Numbered from the stretch's first letter, positions 1-12,005 are shown. The stretch is DNA of 64,000 bases from Jaapia argillacea MUCL 33604 (GCA_000697665.1 KL197722.1:531012-595011), one strand, 5' to 3'. Notes: generated by a model from the letters alone, not told the origin. Numbers and translations: made by a program.

Positions 1-247
1 ACCGCACCTCAAGTTCGCTAGGGCGAGTTACATGGATGGGTGAGTGCGATGATAGTGGAGGGATGGACGTACGGATGAGAGGTAGGGAGGGATAAAAAGA
101 ATGGACGCGGTTGACGAAGAGGATGTCTTCGTTGATGGAGTGCAGACGGTTGTATATGTCAAGTGTTTCGCGGCGGAGGGCTGCGAGGGCGTTGGTGTCG
201 CGAGAGGTGTTGTCGGAGAAGTTGTCATGCAAGATTGGATTGGACAT
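1..247 (-). CDS. RIT1: tRNA A64-2'-O-ribosylphosphate transferase, N-terminal part (runs off the window)
   Basis: Rit1 adds a ribosylphosphate group to A64 of initiator tRNA-Met so that it is not used in elongation. Exon 1 runs from the ATG at 247 down to 73; a GTACGT donor opens an intron that ends at a CTAG acceptor at 18-21, and the frame resumes at 17 as P-NLRCG. The visible 63 residues include IYNRLHSINEDIFFV and YPSLPLIPNLRCG, which match the start of the fungal Rit1 family (a helix, then YP.LP...N.RCG.WY). The rest of the gene lies outside the window. The splice is supported because it restores exactly this conserved motif. Identity rests on recall of the family N-terminus, not on a search. 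Confidence 0.8.
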   Translation of the reverse strand, partial: MSNPILHDNFSDNTSRDTNALAALRRETLDIYNRLHSINEDILFVNRVHSFYPSLPLIRTSIPPLSSHSPIHVTRPSELEVR

Positions 248-358
248 GGATAAGGTATGTAGACCCTAACCTCGTCCGACGCCAATCATCTCGAATTGGA
301 GAAACGAATATAATGTAAAGAGTACATGATCTCGCCAGTCCAAGTTCTCGATATATGC

Positions 359-1040
359 CTAACGTCGAATGAAATTGTAAACGACCGTATGAGCCTGTCC
401 ATAACCTGGAGCCTGCATCAGAGTGTCAAACGCATCCAACTGAGTCGTGCCGAGACTTGGAACTGCGCCATGTCCAAGTGATACAACCAGTCCAGTGGTC
501 CAATATCTTTAGGATTGTAGCCTAGCGTGCGGGACGGTTCTCTTGGTATTGGTGTTCCATGAGCTGTATAATATCCACTGACGCTTAGGATAACGTGTCG
601 AGTCGAAGGGATGAAAACGTACCTCGGGTCAAGATGACGGTTTCCCCCTTCATCAAAACTAAGTATCAAGTATTCGAACCAATGAACGTGGACAAGGCAC
701 ATTCAAAAAACCACTCAGGCGATCCAGAAAAACGAGATGGATGAATCACGAGCCTTCGCACCCGACCATGCCCTCATTTCTTGGTCTTCGTATGTGATGC
801 CAGTTAAGGAGGGAAGAGAAGAGGATGCTTCAGACTCGCAGGGAAGTTCTGAAATCACGTCCAACAATGAAATATCGAGAAGCCATTTTGTCAAACCCTC
901 AACAAGTTTGTGCTAGACAGCCTACTATCGTCCAGTGACTCTCAGTGAGGTGTGAGAGCATCGTCCGACAACACCAAGATAGTCGACCACGAAACCACAG
1001 AATTCTCGAGCAAGTTTAGAATCGATACAATGTCACGACC
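359..1040 (-). CDS. Unresolved minus-strand gene, product unknown
   Basis: Three coding-like stretches lie on the minus strand. The 3' end can be read from about 660 down: FDEGGNRHLDP, a GTACGT...GTCAG intron near 573-622, then GYYTAHGTPIPREPSR and NPKDIGPLDWLYHLDMAQFQ. A second intron of about 44 bases follows, and the frame ends in APGYGQAHTVVYNFIRR with a stop at 359-361. Upstream, open stretches near 720-900 (LTKWLLDISLLDVISELP) and 950-1085 (RALMGVGRDIVSILNLL) have protein-like composition, but I could not join them without ambiguity, so the start is not placed. No family was recognised. It could be one gene or a decayed one. Confidence 0.35.
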
Positions 1041-1129
1041 AACGCCCATCAACGCACGGACCATCCAATTCCCACGCTCCCAAAGTCAATGGACACAGTC
1101 ATCCCGTCGTCGATCTCACTAACCACCCT

Positions 1130-2670
1130 CCCCCGATCATGCCCAACCAAAGCACCGCCGACAGGCCGTCCGATCGACGACGAACTTTACTCCGGCGCAC
1201 CCACCAACACAATTCCACATTGACTGGATGAGCCGATACCTCCACCCAAAGGGGCACCAGCAAAACCCCCAAGTCCTTTCCAGATCCATCGCCAAGCAAT
1301 GCCCCGCCCAACAAAACGTCCTCCAACCCTAACAGAACTCCACACCTCAGCTCACTCATCCTCAAGCCTCGGTCGAGTAGCCACAGAGATCATCATGCTC
1401 TTAACCACAGTGAGCACCTCCCCCACCTCCCACATCCGTTTTCAGCTCTGTGATGCCAAGTTCGTTTGGTGTAGGGTGATCATTTGGAGAAGAACAAACG
1501 AGGTTTGTTACCCGATTTTATGGATGAAAAAGATGGGATCTTCGAAGAGTACGTTCACCCCCCCCTCTCCCCTCACACTCGGACTCAAGCTTACGCTGGA
1601 GAGTAGGTTTACATCTCTAAGAGAAAAGTACAGAAAGTACATGGAGATCGTTTCAGAACAGGAACGTGTAGAAGGCGCGGTACGTCCCCCTCACCCATCC
1701 TCCACCCCTTTTCTTAATACTTTCTGCCAAACAGATGGTTAGGGCATTGGACGAATACGACCGAGCAAAATTACTAGAACTCGCATCATCTCAACACTCC
1801 TCCCCATCCCGAAAATCCCATCTACTCGAATACCACCCCTCTCATTTCGACGTTTTGGAGGAATGGATGACGGTACGACCTCATTCCCCATCATCCAAGT
1901 ACAATACAGGACTAAATGAAGCCTTATGTACCCTCGCCAGGAACTCGCAATCCAATTCAACAACCGCGCCAAAGTCCTAACCGCAATCTGTATCCTAGGG
2001 TTAAGCATAACATTCACCACGATCTTCACCGCAATCCGAGGCGACCTAAACTTCCTCTCCTCCGCTCTCCTCTGTTTCACAATGGCCCTCCCACTCCTCG
2101 CATTCCACCAACACAAATACGTAACCGAACTCCGTATCTCCCAGCTCCTAATCTGCAGCCCCAGTGACATTGCGTGGGTCATTTGGGCTATCCAGGGTGC
2201 ACTGGCGGTGGTCATTGGAGTGGGGGTGTATATCATGGTAGCGAGTTTATGGACGCTTGCTTCGCTTTCGGAACAGTATGAGGATGATAGGATTGAGAAA
2301 TTGAGTGGGGTTTTCTTTTTTGTTTTTAGTAGTTTGGGAGCTGTGGCTTTTGTGGGGGTTTTCGTACCTTCTATCTTGTTACAGCTGAGGAGGTGTTGGA
2401 CGCACAGGAAGATCAAGTGAGTTTTGGTTTACTTTTGGGTGGGTATTACATTAGTGTTGATGGAATGTGCGTTGTAGGAGGAATGGGGACGTGGAATCGC
2501 AATCGCAATCGATACCTCTTCCACCCTCAAACCATGTGGAGCGCCTCGCCACTGATATCCCATCGTCACCTACGGGAGGACCGGACATGACGGATCGTCG
2601 GCCCAATTCCCACCAAAGTGTTGTAACCTTGCAACTCGGTAGACTCCCCAGTCAGGCAGATCCTTTGTGA
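1130..2670 (+). CDS. Four-TM membrane protein of unknown function
   Basis: Exons can be followed from about 1380. MLLTT joins GDHLEKNKRGLLPDFMDE after a GTGAGC intron at 1409. The frame continues through LREKYRKYMEIVSEQERVEG and ALDEYDRAKLLELASS to a donor at 1873, then resumes at about 1942 with ELAIQFNNRAKVLTA. Four hydrophobic helices follow: LTAICILGLSITFTTIF, FLSSALLCFTMALPLLAF, IAWVIWAIQGALAVVIGVGV and VFFFVFSSLGAVAFVGVFV. A last intron (GTGAGTTTTGG...GTAG) leads to a polar tail with QSQSQS that ends at 2670. The charged, coiled-coil-like N-terminus before the helices is probably cytosolic. The start is uncertain: ATGs at about 1138 and 1299 are both possible, so the left coordinate is approximate. 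The family is unrecognised. Confidence 0.6.
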
Positions 2671-4261
2671 GAGCCACGTTGGTTGCGTGGGTGTTGGTTC
2701 CGTGGTATTTTGTGGGATCGTGAGGTGGAGGTCCAGAAATTGGCTGGGATAGTCGAGGGGGGTCTTGGTTCTTGGGGTCAGATGGCCGTTAGCGACTTGT
2801 TTCCACGAAAAATGTTGGGTGGTTGGTCGATGAATACAATGATTTGCTCGGTCATTCGACGTTTGTGGACGTGTCGTATCGGAGTCCTCTTCGAATCGGG
2901 GCATGAGTTGCCTACAAATATGACGAGGGTCGTCTCAACAGCGCCTTGAAACAAGCCATCCAAGACGGAGAATCGGGAAGTTGCCAGTGTACGAGTGTGA
3001 AAGGCGTTCACATTGGGGACGATGGAAATTCTCTAGAGAGGAATGATATGAAGGTGGTTCAACTGGGCTCGCGTACTGCCTGTGGATATGGCGAGTGGTG
3101 GCAGCCAGCGTCTTGAACCAGGCGATCCGAGGCTTTATTGGCACTACGGGCATGCCACCAAATTCTCCGACCTAAAGGCAAGCAAACAGCTGGAGACAAG
3201 TTAAACTATTTGTGAGTTACCATGACGACTGGCCACCAGAGTTCACTTTTATCAACCTGTTCATAGCCCTTCGTCAAGGAAAATTGAGTGGCGCCCGTAG
3301 TGTTGGAGGTCCGAAAATCGGGAAACAAACTGGGTGTTCGGTTGTAGTTCGACCGACTCGGAACGGAGTGACCATGGCATGAAAGCGTCGCTCGAGACAA
3401 AGTCGTGATCACCGCACGGCTGGAAGGGCTGTCTATGAATTGTAGATCAATTGACAATGTTCTACGATGGCGTCGTGAGGTTCCTGTGGGGGTTTGTGGA
3501 CAATGGTGTGCGAATATTAATTGTAGGAACTTGGAATTTGCTTCCGTGTGGGTTCAAATCGCAAGTTGAAACAAAGTTTCTCGTCACTTTAACATCAAAT
3601 CCCCCTGGATTCGTGACTTCGTCAACGTTAGGTCCGAACTCAATCCGACATCCTGGATGCTCTTATTGCAGTGCTGAATTGATCGGCCAACAAACGATGG
3701 ACCTGATCTTGGGACAAAAGCGTCTTCATTTCCGTCCTTCCAGCCATCACAGCTTCTCATCGATGAGCCCCCCTTCGACTCCAGGGTATTGTCATCCAGG
3801 TCCTTTTTCTTGTTCAAGTTCCGCCGGTTTGGAATAATTGAGCCGTGGCATTGGTAGGTTCATTTGGGGAGACAAAGTCCCTGTGCTTTTTGATCATTGA
3901 TATCTCCACGTTGCATTTCTAAAGACAACAACGCTCAACAATCCCACGAGAAGGGCTTTCCCTAGAAAGGTATTTGATCGTTGGTTGGGTCTGCTTTGTA
4001 TTGACCGTACTCTAGGCGACGTGAAGGTATCGTTAGGCGCCCTCTGCTCAGCTTATAAAATTTCTTCTTACCCTCACCCTCGCACCTCGCACCCACAGAT
4101 CCTGGTGATCTCCCCGTGCCAGTGATCCCTGATACCTATTTCGGGCCGGCCCCCTCCCAATCCGCCATCGCAGAAGAAGATTCATATACCAAACAGTGGG
4201 TCCACACGTTCCACTGATCATCGACGAAAGGACTGATTCTATATCCAGCAAGGGAATTCCA
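2671..4261. other. No confirmed gene; weak coding-like stretch at 2795-3400
   Basis: No complete gene could be built here. On the plus strand, 2795-3116 reads GWLVDEYNDLLGHSTF... and, after an in-frame TGA near 2904, YDEGRLNSALKQAIQDGESG up to a stop at 3116. Open protein-like stretches follow near 3120-3205 (RLYWHYGHATKFSDL) and 3220-3380. They may be scattered exons or remains of one gene. A TATA-like TTATAAAATT lies at about 4055, roughly 200 bases before the F-box gene. Confidence 0.3.
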
Positions 4262-5486
4262 ATGTCTGGACCAAGATCCTTCTCCGACCTCCCCCGCGAG
4301 ATCCTTGGATATATCTTTACATATCTCACCGACAGCGATGTGGCTCAAATGTGCAGATTGAGCAAGTCTGTCAAGATTGAGGCCGAGCGGATTTTGTACC
4401 GCTACGTGGCATTCCCTACAGATGCGGACGCGGAGATGTCGCTGTTGAAGACACTGGCACGAGCCCCTCGACTTGCAGAACATGTGCGCGGCCTTCGGTT
4501 CATAGTTCATGGCAGGCTGGAGCCTCACCTCGATCTCGTCGCACGGACTTTCTCCAATATCAACCGATTGACCGACCTAATGCTCATCGAGTTCTGGAAC
4601 GAAGAAGATCCATTGCCCTCCTTCCAAAATTTCGTGGATCTCCTCGTGAATTGCAGTTTCCAACTCCGCACCCTCGAATGCAGCCACATCGATTTCGAAG
4701 ACCTCAAGCCGTTCCTAGCAAGGCAGCCGGAAATCACAGAACTCATCCTCCAACATTGGGAGCCCCCGGCTTACATTGCGCCATTGCCAAATGATTTTTT
4801 AGCCAACCTCGAAGTCGCTCGGATGGATCCTAGGATCGTCGCAGCCCTCTCATCGTCCCCTCCCCTCGAACATCTTCAAATTTCTTTCCAACATCCAACA
4901 GAGGACCACGAGCTTCCTTACATTGACTCGTTGGCCAGGTTCAGGTCCACCCTGCAAGGCCTTGGCCTGGAGAGACACGGGGCCTTTGGGGGTCATCCTC
5001 CGACCAGGGATATATTAATCCACCTAGCTGCTGCACTTCCAAGTCTCAGCACCTTGAGCCTTTGCGATCAAAGGACGATGTACTTCTACGAAAAGGTAGG
5101 ATCCCTCGTCCTCAATTCCAGTCTGATGGACGTTGACGTTGACGTTGACTACCCAGGACGCCGGAATCACTCCGCCCGAAATTGACACAGTTACCGATCT
5201 CGTGACGGCTTTATCCAAGTTTCCCTGCCTAGAGGTGTTCGTTCTCGTCGCAGTTGGTTACGCCGACCCTCATTCCTTGTGGTGGAATCTATGGGATAAC
5301 CGGAGTAGTTTCGGTTTAGTGCAGCTTTTTATGAGTGCTTGTCCTTCCCTTCGATATATGGCACTGCCAAAGTCCCGTTCATCCCCGGAGTATTTGGGCT
5401 TTTCGAGAGCAGAGAATGGTGACGTTGATGCTGTGGCAGAGGAACTTCAGCCGCGTGACATTGATTGGGCTTGGAGGGACTTTTGA
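4262..5486 (+). CDS. F-box protein (387 aa)
   Basis: The N-terminus SFSDLPREILGYIFTYLTDSDVAQMCRLSK is a typical fungal F-box (L-P-x-E-I-L-x-x-I-F). Such domains bind Skp1 in SCF ubiquitin ligases. The rest is rich in leucine-spaced segments such as LTDLMLIEFW and LSTLSLCDQRT, as in LRR-like F-box proteins that score substrates. One intron (5096-5156, 61 bases) interrupts the end of the gene; its acceptor ...CTACCCAG restores the frame into DAGITPPEIDTVTDLVTAL and the stop at 5486. The start at 4262 (MSGPRSFSDLP) is preferred because the F-box lies close to it; an in-frame ATG at 4196 is also possible. The intron carries GACGTT repeats; if retained it would end the protein early. The substrate is unknown. 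Confidence 0.85.
5096..5156 (+). other. Intron with short GACGTT tandem repeat
   Basis: The intron of the F-box gene has the donor GTAGGA and acceptor CCCAG. Near its 3' end it holds three copies of GACGTT followed by GAC. Read through, it would encode a DVDVDVD run and then stop. Confidence 0.75.
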
Positions 5487-6055
5487 GATGGACGGGCGGG
5501 GGAGGTCGGAGGGAGTCAGGATGGTGATAGGTGTGGACTCGAGACACCTTGGTGGAGGGAATATAGTAAGATTTGGACAATAATAATCTACGGTAGTACA
5601 GGATAAACATTACGCTTGTTATTCAGCAATCAGACATTGGAAACATGCTAGGTGTCGATATTGGGTGCGGATTGTGGGTTGGTACTCGCCGTGGCATCGG
5701 AAAGGACAGCGTAGAGGGACCATACGCTTTGGAGCCAGTGTGCGAATGAAAGCCACGGTGGATACGCAAGCCATCGACGCCCAGGATTCGGAAATGTACG
5801 GGGAAGAAGGTTATTAGAGATTGAAAGTCTTGGCGGATTCATTAAATGCTAATCAACAACTATCTATTCGACAGTCGAGAAAAGAAATTAACGCCTAGAA
5901 ATTACGTTGGTATCTACCAGGACCAACCGTCAAGCACCAATCACACGACGCAAACAAAAAGCACTCACAAGATAAGTAAGTCACCCTCAGTCCATCTAAG
6001 TTCTAATTCCGAACACCCCGGCCCTCGGATCTCAATCATTCTATCACAGAAACTG
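5487..6055. other. Intergenic between convergent genes
   Basis: The stretch separates the 3' ends of the F-box gene and the FSH1-type hydrolase. The small open frames inside it look like chance. No RNA gene or repeat was seen. Confidence 0.5.
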
Positions 6056-7416
6056 CTAAACACCCTCTTCCAACGATTCAGCTGTCGATACTGGATGCAA
6101 CGAAGGTGAAGGTGAAGGTGCACCGGATCGAAAAGCAGGAGTTGCCATGCCCGAATGCAATAATGGAGTGACTGCCCCTGAAGGTGGCTCGGGGGTTGCT
6201 GATGATGAAACGGATCGACCCGGGGAGGGTACGGGTCCCACAGGATCTTTGATGTAGTCGCGGAAGAAGTTTCGCCAGGAGGCTTTTGCTGGTACAAAGT
6301 GTCCTATAGGCGAATCCGTGTCAGTCATACTCGCACAGACCCACGAAAGATATGGAAGGACACTTACCACCGTCATGTTCCTCCACACGTCGCTCCTGAC
6401 TTACCTCGACCAACTTCCGGCTACGTTCCTCCACGACGATAACATCATTTCTTCCCAAAACGTGCAGGGTTGGTGTTGAATAAGAGGGCTTTAGCAGGGC
6501 TTGGGAGATTGAGCCGGGAGGGAAGAAGCCAGATACCGAGACGCAGAATTTACTGGGATGATAGAAGGTAGGTTAAGTCATGGGAAGGATAGGATTGAGC
6601 GCAAGGCGAAAGGGGGAAATCTGATGGGCCAAATCAAAGTGGTAGAACGTACAGTGGTGGGTGGATAGGCTCTCCGTTGGACAGGAAGGAAGGGTATAAG
6701 TGGGGCTTTTCTAGCTAATCCGGAGAGGAAACAGAAACGTTAGGCGTGGGGTAGCAGATATCAGATAGATACCTACTGCTGCTGATACTACCGCTGCCAT
6801 AGCGGCTCCTTGGCTGAAAAAGAGTGTTATCGCAAACACCTAAACTATCGAAGACCAGCGATACCTAAATCCAAACACACCCTTCAAACCCATCAATCAA
6901 CTGACCTCTCGATCTCCTGAGTGAGAGAACTTACATCGAATTTCCCTCCCTTCAAAACCTCTCCAATTACATCTAAGCTCTCTTCCATCCCGTCTGCAAT
7001 GGTACGCTCTGGATTGGATCTAAACCATCCTCTGGGGGTCAATGCCGGGTCGGAAGACGAAGTTGACACTTCTGGGGCATCAAGGGACCAAGAAGAGGGT
7101 ATATCCGCGGGGAGGAGGACGTGGGGGGCGTCGATGAATACTACAAGGGATGAGCGTTGGGATGGAGGACTTGTGAAGGACCACATACTGAATTCAGTGT
7201 CTTTGCAAGCTTTTCGGATTGCTGCCATCTGACTTTTAGTGAGTACAGACAGAAGTTCGGTTGGACAAGCCCGAGGGGATTTACGCTGACCCGTTTATTG
7301 AAGATACTGGCATTCTGAGAATACCTGTTCAGCCGGTGATCGTGTTAGTGGGGGAGTATAAGGTAAAAACGGGAGGCTTGCCCATGTAGCATTAAGACCT
7401 TGCGAACGGGACTCAT
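6056..7416 (-). CDS. FSH1-type serine hydrolase (290 aa)
   Basis: This is an alpha/beta hydrolase of the FSH1 family. Eight exons give a frame of 291 codons: 7416-7382, 7324-7291, 7228-7189, 7140-6935, 6839-6773, 6710-6653, 6552-6368 and 6303-6056. The start reads MSPVRKVLMLHG-YSQNASIFNKR-MAAIRKACKDTEF-IFIDAPHVL, the family's opening strand and DAPH loop. The nucleophile lies in FSQGAAMAA, the acid in LGRNDVIVVEE and the histidine in EHDGGHFVP. HPPLKFCVSVSGFFPPG is the conserved central strand. The first intron begins GC, not GT (GG|GCAAGC). The usual GFSQG elbow reads FFSQG here, so the fifth exon boundary may be slightly off. The Ser/Pro-rich tail after FFRDYI is not part of the fold. Confidence 0.85.
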
Positions 7417-8148
7417 AGTGTATCACTGTAGGAGAAGAGGCTACTGCAATTTTTCGTCCAGAGCTGAGACCAGGTGTGAGTCGAAGGCAAGATGGTTCGG
7501 GCCGGTCGATTCCGCGAGTCTTGGACGCTTGCGAAGGGGAGCCTTCAATCGATCATAGTCAACGTTTCAACGAAACTTGTCTCCTGCCCACGATGGACCT
7601 GCACCTATCACCCTGGTCAAAGATCAGTTGCGCGGATCGAAGGAACGAACACGAGCTCGAACATAGAGAAACCATTGGACGTTGGTGATACAAATTTTCC
7701 AAGACGCTATGTACTTCTTTGACAGGGGGTACCGATGTATCTACTTGACGAGTGATGCGAGAGAAGAAATGATTGGTGAAATGACTACTGCTACGAAAAA
7801 AAAGTGATGGAGAGATATGGTAATACTAACTACTAAACAGATGCGAGGCAACGAGTGATTTGGTTCTGAGCGGATGGTAACTACGAAAACAAGGCAAAAA
7901 TACGGACGCAGAGAGGTACTACAGCTACGGGTAAAAAAGGATCCAGATGTGAACAAAGAGCGTAGGGTCATAGAGCACACGAGGTGATGGACGGGTGAAG
8001 ACACCAGTGACTAGAGAGGATAACACAAATCGAGACCATGAAAGGAAATGAAGTGGAAAGATTTCGTTGGGTAACCAAGTCGTCATCGTCGTTATTAGTT
8101 GTTTTGACGGGATGCAAATACGGGAGGAGAGGATGATGGACCGAAAGT
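7417..8148. other. Intergenic, promoter side of the FSH1 gene
   Basis: Both flanking genes are on the minus strand, so the stretch holds the 3' flank of transportin and the promoter of the FSH1-type gene. Small plus-strand open frames at 7476-7722 lack family signal. Nothing else was seen. Confidence 0.5.
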
Positions 8149-11100
8149 TCAAACGCCGTATCGTTGAGCCAACCGTTCCTGTATCACAGGAGGGAAGGTA
8201 GAAACTTGGGACGTCCATCCTGTCGGGTCATGTTGCTTGAAACCAGACAGAAGTTGTTGGAACATGGCGTTCAGTTCGGGTGACGGTTGATTCCACCGGA
8301 CAACGGCGTTACAGAACCACAAAATACTCTGGAATGGAATATACGTCAGCTACTCTGATGATAGGACTAGATCAAAATGAAGCAACCTTGGCAATACCAG
8401 CAGGATTCGACTGAACAAGGGTGCAGAAGCCTCGGAAAGCGGAATCCTTCTCCTCGTTATCGCGAATCTCATACAAGGCCTGACACCACGCCTGCGCAAA
8501 CTCCGAGAGGTGGGGCGATACAACGGCGGGGTGCATGAGACCTATCCTCCCAATCGACACAGCGGCGTTCTCGTGCAAACTACGTGGCGCTTTAGGGTGA
8601 AGGAGGATAGGAATCAATCTCGAGATCAGAGGGTTGACCCATTGTTGGAACTCGGGATCATCTATCACGATGTCATTAACTTCGATGAATAGCGTATGGT
8701 GGAGACAAAGACCTACCCCGACCATAGCGCAAAGCGACCTCGCCAACTGACCAGGCCGCATTATTACAGGCACTGATAAACTCCACCTTGGGTTCAGGAT
8801 CGAGTTGGAGGACAAGCTCGTGCATAATACCAGGCATATGTGGCCGCAATAACGAGAAGCACGACATCGCCATGTCCCCGACGAGGGCATAGGCGGATTG
8901 CCTAACAGGTGCTTGGGGATGCTTGAGGCATACGGTGAGGAGAGTGAAGAGATTTGGCTGGCTCTGAGCGATCAAGGGTTCAAGAGTGGTTCCAAGACCT
9001 TGAGTCAATCCTGACAGGAGATCAAGAGCGACAACGAGGAAAGACCGATCGGGTTCATCAAGATCAGGGTTCTGCTGATATGCCTGGTATTGCAAGAGAG
9101 CTTGATGGACAATGTTGTTGCAGCGCTCGAAAACCGGGCCAGCATAGGGGAGGAAAGCCGGCCCCATGGCAATAGTCACAGAGGCAAGGCACTAGAAAGA
9201 GTAATGAGTCAAAAACGCTTCAGCCAGACAAGATTGTTCGCACTTCCAACAGAGGAACCAGATCCTCATCGTCATCCTTCAACTTTGACCACCGCTTTGT
9301 CAAAGGCGGCATCAAGATGTCCACGTAAGTGGGGTTCGACAACGCCCTTCCGACAGCATCAGCCAAAGTCCCGACGGCATCGTACAAGATCAACATATTC
9401 TTATGCTGATACTTTTCGAAGGCGAAGACCAAATTCCGAAGAACCGGCTCCAGGTAAGGAGCCAATTCGGGACCGGCGTCTTCCTCGAGAGTAGCAAAGG
9501 CACTACAACCAGCTTCCTGGACTCGTTTGTTGTTATCAAGGACCATACGCAGGAGCTGAACGGGACGACGATCTTGCATAAGATAACGGAAGAAACAAAA
9601 TGTAGCAAGGCACACACCCCTTCCATTGTGGGCACGAAGAACTGGTTCTTGTGGTCATCCCCCATAGGCTGTGTGCACCAGCTAGCATATCGGCCAAGCG
9701 TCCAGCATGTGATAGATCGCACGAGCGGCTGTGGACCAGAGTTTTAGCCGTGATGGCATATTCGAAGATCAGAACACACCTTGGGATCGCCCAGAGTAGT
9801 GATCAGGTAAGGAATCAACATGGGCAAATGTGGTTCGATCGCATCGATACACCCTACACATGGGGTTCGGATCAGCGACTCATCAAAGTGAGAGATTGGA
9901 TGGACAGACCTTCAGCCATGGCACCCAAAGCTAAAATCCCGCTCTCCCTATGCAGCCAATCGGAACTCCACAGTTTCTCCTTCAGTGGTTCCAACAGCAC
10001 GTTCAAGAGATCTTGCCCAAATCGTACGGCAAGTACGTCCAAAGCAGCTGCGGCGCACTTTCGCAGGTTCCATTCCGTTGACATCTCGTCGGCGAAATCG
10101 TCATCATCCATATCATACTCGTCCTCCTCATCTGAATCCAGCGTCTCCTCGCCATAGGCACCGACTCTTGCTTTCGAAGATGAATCTCCACCGTTCTCTT
10201 CTCGCTCAAACCCGTGAGATTTTCCTCCATAGTGACGAGGTTTGATGTCGCTTTCTTTATCAGGAACTTCTGCGTCGTCCACCAAATCGTTCTCGAGCCA
10301 CAGGAGGTCGTCCTCGCCATAGATCATGCAATCCAGCAAGACAGGTCCCACCTTCGCAAGCAAAGGGTGGAGGTACGGCGATAGATCGGGATCTTCAGCG
10401 AAAGTCAACCAGAATTCACAGGCCTCCAGGGCAACATTTTCGTTCTTGTCCTTTGTGGAGTACAACATATACTCGGCGACATTGTTCATCTCGGGCATCA
10501 GCTTCTCAGGGCGGGATGCAAGGAGAAGTACGAGTGCCTGGCAAACGTGCCGACGCACGGCAGGATCGTCATCTGATGCACGCTTGAACAGACAAGCGAT
10601 GAAGGTATCGATGTGTGCGAATAAAGACTGGCTGGTGATGGGGACGAAATATGACAGACAGGCGACGGCATGGGCTCGAATTTTGGACGATGGGTGTTCC
10701 GATAGAATCAGGAATTTGGGAACCATATAATCGAGGGGACGAGTGCCGTTGATATCGACGTCTAGCTTGCGGGGATAATCTTCACATGCTTTCTCCAGAA
10801 CATTGAAGGCAGCCTGAGTGATCCGAATGGTCAGCTCGCATTTCGCAGAATTTCACATCACACAAAGGATCGGCCCCAATGGGCGCAGCACAGGATGCTC
10901 AAACCAGTCGTGGCTGGCGCCTCCGCGCCTATAGCACTATTCAATGGATGACATAAATGCGGGAGGTGTGTCCGCGCTGCCGTGGCGCTTCACACGACGA
11001 TAAATGCATGATCTCAGCAAATACCGTGTAAGACACTGGATGCAAAGCACCCTCCCTGACACACACATCCCGCTTGAGTTGAAATCAAGCTCACCTCTTG

Positions 11101-11581
11101 TTGATCTGGATTTGTGGAATCTAACGCGCCCACGAGATGCTGCAAGCATTCGGGCCAATTCCGAGGTTCGAGAACGCCTAGAAAGGCAACAACGTCTTGA
11201 CTGGCTGCATTTCTGATCATGACGGAAGGGTCATTGAAAGCCTGGAGTACCGATGACTTGACGAAGTGGGCTACTTCAGGAGATGAATGTAAGATGAGGC
11301 GGGCGTTATTCTTCAATAGATATCCAGCAATTGTACGGATGCGCTCTTGCTCGTGTGGCATTCCAGCGAGGATGTATGCCAGATATGCAATATAATCCGG
11401 GACTCGCGTAAAGGCATTAAGTTTCTGGACATTAAGACACTTAATACCCTCCCAAGAAGCAAAAATATGAACGTACGACAGTGATGGTTCTCTGGACGTC
11501 AGCATTCCTCGAGTCTGTCGAATCATGGATCGTCTGCAGGATATCCTGCAACCCGACTTGTTGAGGTGTCCAAGCAGCCAT
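8149..11581 (-). CDS. KAP104: Transportin / importin beta-2 (Kap104-type karyopherin)
   Basis: Transportin is a HEAT-repeat nuclear import receptor for PY-NLS cargoes such as hnRNP-like proteins. The start at 11581 reads [17 protein letters not shown], the conserved N-terminus. Conserved blocks follow in order: [57 protein letters not shown], an acidic insert ([15 protein letters not shown]) ahead of [86 protein letters not shown], and the C-terminus [10 protein letters not shown] with its stop at 8149-8151. The acidic loop matches the Ran-responsive cargo-release loop of the family. Most introns are short, but the one between about 10812 and 11092 is near 280 bases. The frame stays open upstream of 11581, but that part does not resemble transportins. 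Confidence 0.93.
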
Positions 11582-12005
11582 CGCAGATGTGAGTGCGCGC
11601 TAAAGGACCGAAAAACGAAGAGATGAACGCGTAGAAAGTTGAGAGATTGTTGACCGTTCGAATCAGCGGCTTCTACGTTTGTCGAATCTGCTGTGTATCC
11701 TTGTTTGCCGGCGATGGCTCCGAGCAGACCAATCCTTATGTAACTCAAAATTCTAATCAAGGGACCTTCCATAAACGTGCACCTGTGGCGCAGAATCTCT
11801 TCATCTCTCTTCATTTCAGGGTAACGTTTCTGCGGCAGGACTTTCTCCTCGATAACGGCCGGAAAGCTTCGTTGTAGGACCATTAATGTGGAGACGCATC
11901 CAAGAGCATCAGTGGCCATCGTCACCAACACGCCCCAGGTGGAAACCTGATACGGGTTTAGATTGGACTGCTTCTTCACCCTCACGTAAGGACAGAGACA
12001 ATCGA
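11582..12005. other. Upstream region of transportin
   Basis: This is the likely promoter of the minus-strand transportin gene. A minus-strand frame stays open across it to 12063, but it has no family resemblance and enters the repeated unit that starts near 12006. Confidence 0.45.

Noticed and set aside
7476-7722. Plus-strand open frames between the FSH1-type and transportin genes
   Set aside because: They overlap each other in two frames without motifs or splice signals and look like chance.
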